NCBI GenBank assembly: GCA_023259375.1
Contig: JAHFQC010000062.1
Span: 1 to 32,823, forward strand
Direction: 5' to 3'
Length of the DNA stretch: 32,823 nucleotides
DNA from: Alphaproteobacteria bacterium
GTDB lineage: Bacteria; Pseudomonadota; Alphaproteobacteria; Micropepsales; Micropepsaceae
Part shown: in pieces, positions 29,536-32,823 of the stretch
Layout of the letters: each line of letters opens with the position of its first letter
How positions within the stretch are numbered: position 1 is the stretch's first letter
Program-made: the position numbers and the translations under genes
Notes under the pieces: model-generated
Told to the model about the DNA's origin: nothing
The model's input: the letters and a program-made list of their open reading frames with translations, nothing else
The model's database searches: none

Positions 29536-30213
29536 ATGCGGATTTTGCTGGTTGAAGACGATGCCGATCTGCAGCGCCTGTTGAAGAAGGCGCTGACTGA
29601 TGCCGGCTATGTGGTGGATCAGGCGTTCGATGGCGAGGAAGGCCATTTTCTCGGTGATACCGAGCCCTATGACGCGGTGATCCTCGATCTTGGTCTGCCC
29701 AAGATGGATGGCGTCACGGCGCTGCAGAAATGGCGCAAAGCGGGGCGCACCATGCCGGTGTTGATCCTGACGGCGCGCGACCGCTGGAGCGACAAGGTGG
29801 CGGGCTTCGATGCCGGTGCCGACGATTATCTCGCCAAGCCGTTCTACACCGAGGAACTGCTGGCGCGGGTGCGGGCCTTGCTGCGGCGCGCGGTGGGAAT
29901 CGCGACCTCGGAAATCGAGATCGGGCCGCTCACCATCGACACGCGGTCGAGCCGGGTGACGCTCGACGGCAATCCGGTCAAGCTGACGAGCCTCGAATAC
30001 CGTCTCTTGTCTTATCTCGCCCATCACAAGGGCAAGGTGGTATCGCGCACCGAACTGGTCGAGCATCTTTACGACCAGGATTTCGATCGCGACTCGAATA
30101 CAATCGAAGTCTTCGTCGGCCGGCTCCGCAAGAAGCTCGAGGCCGATCTCATTCAGACGGTACGCGGCCTTGGGTATTGCCTCGACGATCCGAACGCTCC
30201 CCGCAAGGATTAG
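29536..30213 (+). CDS. OmpR/PhoP-family response regulator
   Basis: A 225-residue regulator. The receiver domain has the acidic pair in MRILLVEDDA, phospho-acceptor D51 in VILDLGLPKMDG, T79 in LILTARD and K101 in LAKPF. The winged-helix DNA-binding domain (about 130-220) has SLEYRLLSYLAHHKGKVVSR, NTIEVFVGRLRKKL and TVRGLGYCL. It is closest in style to PhoP/FeuP of alphaproteobacteria. ATG 29536 is 3 bases after the PepSY stop; GTG 29533 is an alternative. It likely binds the GTTCAT repeats upstream of the operon. Confidence 0.95.
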   Translation: MRILLVEDDADLQRLLKKALTDAGYVVDQAFDGEEGHFLGDTEPYDAVILDLGLPKMDGVTALQKWRKAGRTMPVLILTARDRWSDKVAGFDAGADDYLAKPFYTEELLARVRALLRRAVGIATSEIEIGPLTIDTRSSRVTLDGNPVKLTSLEYRLLSYLAHHKGKVVSRTELVEHLYDQDFDRDSNTIEVFVGRLRKKLEADLIQTVRGLGYCLDDPNAPRKD

Positions 30214-30214
30214 A

Positions 30215-31585
30215 ATTGCGCGGTCCGGCCCCCGTTCGCTGGCCGGCCGGCTGATTTTGGCGGCAGCGGTGTGGGCGGCGCTGGGTCTGGCGGCGGGCGG
30301 CTGGGTGCTGTCCGAAACCTTCGGCTCGGCGATGCGGGACAATTTCGACGCCACGCTGCAGACCGATCTCGACGGCCTGATCGCGGCGGCCGAGCCTGAT
30401 GCCTACGGCTCCATTTCGATGCGGGCGCAATACCTCAATCGCCGCTTCGAACGGGCGTATTCCGGACTTTACTGGCAGATCGAAACCGAAGGCCTGCCGG
30501 TGACGGTGTCGCGCTCGATGTTCGACAACACCCTGCGTCCGCAGGATCTCAAGCGCGGGCCGGGCGGTTCGTGGGGGTATGCCGAAGGCCCGCTCGAACA
30601 GCGCCTCAGGGTGCTGGTCAAGCATGCGAAATTCCCGGTGCGTGCGACCCGCAATCCGAACGACTTCCGGGCCTACACCTTTATCGTGGCTGGCGATACC
30701 GCCAGCGTCGAAGCCGCGGTCAAGGAATTCAACTCGACCATCTTCTGGTCGTTTGCCGCCTTGTTCTTCGGCTTCGTCGCGGCCGTTTTCATCCAGGTGC
30801 GGGTCGGTCTTCTGCCGCTGCGCCAGGTCGGGCAATCGCTGGCGCGCATCCGCGACGGCTCGGCGCAACGTCTGGAAGGCCGGTTTCCCGCTGAGATCGC
30901 GCCGCTCGCGAGTGAACTCAACAGCCTGATCGAGCACTCTTCCGAAGTCGTGGGGCGGGCGCGGGCGCACGTTTCCAATCTCGCCCACTTCCTCAAGACG
31001 CCGCTCACGGTGCTGGCCGCGGAGGCCGAAGCCTCGCCGGGCCCGCTGGCGGACACGGTGCGAAAGCAGGTCGGCGTAATGCGCCGTCAGGTCGATCACT
31101 ATCTGACGCGGGCGCGCACCGCCGGTGCCCTCAACGTGCTCGGCAATCGCACGCCGGTATCGCCGGTGCTGGAGGATCTGGCGCGGGTGCTCCGCCGCAT
31201 TCATGCCGAGCGCAGCATTGCCATTGCCGTCGCCTGTCCCGATGACCTCTATTTCCGCGGCGAGCGTCAGGACCTCGAAGAAATGGCCGGCAATCTGATG
31301 GACAATGCCTGCAAGTGGGCACGGACGCGGATCACGGTGACTGCCGTCCGGCTCGATGGCCGCAATTTTCGCCTTTTGGTAGAGGATGACGGCCCGGGTT
31401 TGGCTCCCGCAGACCTAGGCCGCGAATTGAGCCGCGGGGAACGGCTCGATGAATCGGTGCCTGGTTCGGGTCTGGGCCTGTCGATTGTCCGTGATATCGC
31501 CAAGTTATATGGAGGGGAATTGACGCTGGGAAAGGCCGATCTGGGCGGTCTTTCTGCGGCTTTGGCGCTCCCCGCTTTGACCTAA
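30215..31585 (+). CDS. sensor histidine kinase, PhoQ/FeuQ-like
   Basis: A membrane kinase of about 456 residues. TM1 is LAGRLILAAAVWAALGLAAGGWVL, the periplasmic sensor domain is about 150 residues and TM2 is IFWSFAALFFGFVAAVFIQVRV. The catalytic core has the H-box NLAHFLKTPLTVLA (His codon 30986-30988), the N-box NLMDNACKW, and the G-boxes DDGPGL and GSGLGLSIV. The start is unclear. No ATG or GTG is placed normally. An ATT at 30215 follows AAGGA by 5 bases, and TTG 30170 would overlap the regulator by 44 bases. A TTG at 30216 would fit if one base were missing within the first 15. It is the partner of the regulator upstream. Confidence 0.9.
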   Translation: MARSGPRSLAGRLILAAAVWAALGLAAGGWVLSETFGSAMRDNFDATLQTDLDGLIAAAEPDAYGSISMRAQYLNRRFERAYSGLYWQIETEGLPVTVSRSMFDNTLRPQDLKRGPGGSWGYAEGPLEQRLRVLVKHAKFPVRATRNPNDFRAYTFIVAGDTASVEAAVKEFNSTIFWSFAALFFGFVAAVFIQVRVGLLPLRQVGQSLARIRDGSAQRLEGRFPAEIAPLASELNSLIEHSSEVVGRARAHVSNLAHFLKTPLTVLAAEAEASPGPLADTVRKQVGVMRRQVDHYLTRARTAGALNVLGNRTPVSPVLEDLARVLRRIHAERSIAIAVACPDDLYFRGERQDLEEMAGNLMDNACKWARTRITVTAVRLDGRNFRLLVEDDGPGLAPADLGRELSRGERLDESVPGSGLGLSIVRDIAKLYGGELTLGKADLGGLSAALALPALT

Positions 31586-31662
31586 TTCCGGCTAATCCGG
31601 TCGGAAATGGCCCATTAACAATAAGTCGGTAGGCTAAGCACCGGATACCCCTTGGTTTCTGC

Positions 31663-32823
31663 ATGCTGTCGCCTGAAAAAATATCGCTGCTGCAAGCGTT
31701 CCTCGGCTCGATGCCGAAGGACATTGCTGCGCGTCTGGCGACGGCCGTCGAACTCGACCGCCTCGCCGATGGCAAGGCCCTGCCGCACGAACTGATACTC
31801 GACGGCTTACGTCCGATCCTGCGCAGCGATGATACGCGGCGCCGGACGCCGACGCCGCTGCGTCTGTTTTGCATTCCGTTCGAGGATCTTCTGGTCAACA
31901 CGCCCCGGCGTGAAAAGCAGAAGGGCCGCATTCTGCGGGCCCACGTGGTGCCGATCTGGCATTGGGTGAGTCACAGCGTCATTCCCGCCGAGGCGGCCGC
32001 CTATTCCTCGGCCATCCGTTCGTGTGCGCTGACGGCACGCTTCGGCAAGGCGCTGGAGCGGGCGGAGCAGTTCTGGCCGATTGCCGGCGCCGCCATGGCT
32101 GCGGCACTTGCCAAGGACCGCAAGGCGGCGGTGACCGCCATGGGCGGCGATGCGCCAGCGGACGATGCCGTCGACGTCGCGCTGGTACTGCAATCGGGAA
32201 CTCAGATGCTGTCGGTGCAGTCGTTGCTGCCCAAACCAACGCAGACCCTCACCGAAGAACTCTTATGGGGCCTCAGGCGCATCTTCGATATTGTATCGGA
32301 AACCAACGTTGATGCGGCGCCGTTCGTGTCGGTGGTGGCGATGCGGCGGCTGGCGCGGCCGTGGGAGGCGTTGAAACTCGCGCTCCTGGTGGCGCGTCAG
32401 ACCCACGATGCGCTGATTTCTTCGACCGATATGGGATTGGCGGGCGACGTTCTGTTCTCCGATATGGAAGACGCGCGCACGGCCATCATGAACACTCGCC
32501 CTCCCCATTTCGACCCCGACACGCTGATCGCCCGTCTGACGTCGTTTACCGAGATTTCGAGCGCCATCGTCAAGGAAGTCGAGATTTTGCGCTCCAGCCG
32601 GTGGGGCCAGCGCTTGTTGAAGGATCGTGCTGCGATCGGCGAAGTCATGGAGACGATCATGGAGAAGGCGCCGAAAGAGATTGCCGGGGCGTTGCCGACC
32701 TACAAGGCCGGCTATTCCGGCGGGCCGCGCGTTCCCGACTTCAGATGTCCTGCCGAGCCCGATCGCGTCGATCGCGCGCTGCGCTATGCCAAGGTGCTGT
32801 CGCGGACCAAACTCCTCGCCGGG
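31663..32823 (+). CDS. unrecognised protein, 3' end outside the window
   Basis: An uninterrupted frame from ATG 31663 to the window edge, at least 387 residues, with alphaproteobacterial codon use. It begins LSPEKISLLQAFLGSMPKDI and has a Pro/Arg loop RRRTPTPLRLFCIPFEDLL. It goes on with helical segments (AAAYSSAIRSCALTARFGKA, EELLWGLRRIFDIVSETNVD, SAIVKEVEILRSSRWGQRLL). No signal peptide or TM helix is seen, so it is probably a cytoplasmic, mostly helical protein. I do not recognise the family. The gap from the kinase stop is 77 bases, and separate transcription is likely. Confidence 0.8.
   Translation, partial: MLSPEKISLLQAFLGSMPKDIAARLATAVELDRLADGKALPHELILDGLRPILRSDDTRRRTPTPLRLFCIPFEDLLVNTPRREKQKGRILRAHVVPIWHWVSHSVIPAEAAAYSSAIRSCALTARFGKALERAEQFWPIAGAAMAAALAKDRKAAVTAMGGDAPADDAVDVALVLQSGTQMLSVQSLLPKPTQTLTEELLWGLRRIFDIVSETNVDAAPFVSVVAMRRLARPWEALKLALLVARQTHDALISSTDMGLAGDVLFSDMEDARTAIMNTRPPHFDPDTLIARLTSFTEISSAIVKEVEILRSSRWGQRLLKDRAAIGEVMETIMEKAPKEIAGALPTYKAGYSGGPRVPDFRCPAEPDRVDRALRYAKVLSRTKLLAG

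Overview
The window is GC-rich chromosomal DNA of an alphaproteobacterium. Three things point there: a gene-transfer-agent (GTA) type head-tail cluster in the Rhodobacter gene order, a FeuP/FeuQ-like (PhoP/PhoQ-like) two-component system, and many copies of palindromic repeats built on CGTCATGGCCGGGC / GCCCGGCCATGACG, a type familiar from Bradyrhizobium/Rhodopseudomonas-like genomes. The genus cannot be fixed from sequence alone.

Region 1 (1-8967) is ordinary accessory chromosome. It starts with the 3' part of a UDP-glucose 6-dehydrogenase gene broken by an in-frame TAG, then a small two-TM membrane protein and a B12-binding radical SAM protein on the minus strand. An ArsR/SRPBCC operon follows, with two AACC...GGTT palindromes upstream. 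Next is a MarR-type repressor whose divergent partner operon (two VOC/PhnB-like proteins and a RibD/DHFR-like reductase) and a separate glutathione S-transferase gene carry the same TTGATATCAACCTAA operator and nearly the same leader. A frameshifted small exported protein and a small membrane protein close the region. Positions 8968-9996 hold no gene I can support, only stacked palindromic repeats and an AT-richer leader.

Region 2 (9997-27365) is a complete GTA-like structural cluster: small and large terminase, portal, a small coiled-coil membrane protein, prohead protease, HK97-type capsid, head-tail connector and adaptor proteins, major tail protein, two tail-assembly-chaperone frames, a short tape measure, distal-tail/hub proteins, NlpC/P60 peptidase, the giant TIM-barrel host-specificity protein, an S74-chaperone tail fibre, an M15 peptidase and a 3TM-type holin. 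It ends at a strong intrinsic terminator. There is no integrase, lysogeny repressor or replication gene. Chromosomal palindromic repeats sit in at least six gaps of the cluster, which suggests long residence and domestication. Two kinds of cargo interrupt it: a minus-strand pair of GrlR-like genes between terminase and portal, and a Cys-rich YkgJ-like gene after the portal. The most notable observation is a canonical slippery heptamer (C CCT TTC, 18830-18836) that would fuse the g10 chaperone to the otherwise start-less g10.1 frame by -1 frameshifting, the lambda G/GT arrangement. The tail fibre is also split across two frames, at a T6 run.

Region 3 (27424-32823) holds two paralogous secreted proteins on the minus strand. 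Divergent from them is an operon of a PepSY-like exported protein with a long Gly/Arg/Asp/Asn/Gln-rich tail, an OmpR-family response regulator and a sensor kinase. A PhoP-box-like direct repeat (GTTCAT-N5-GTTCAT) lies just upstream of that operon. An unrecognised protein runs off the right edge.

Several genes show single-base disruptions (73-75, about 8311-8320, 25894-25899, possibly 30216-30230). Some may be assembly errors, so read-level support matters for them.
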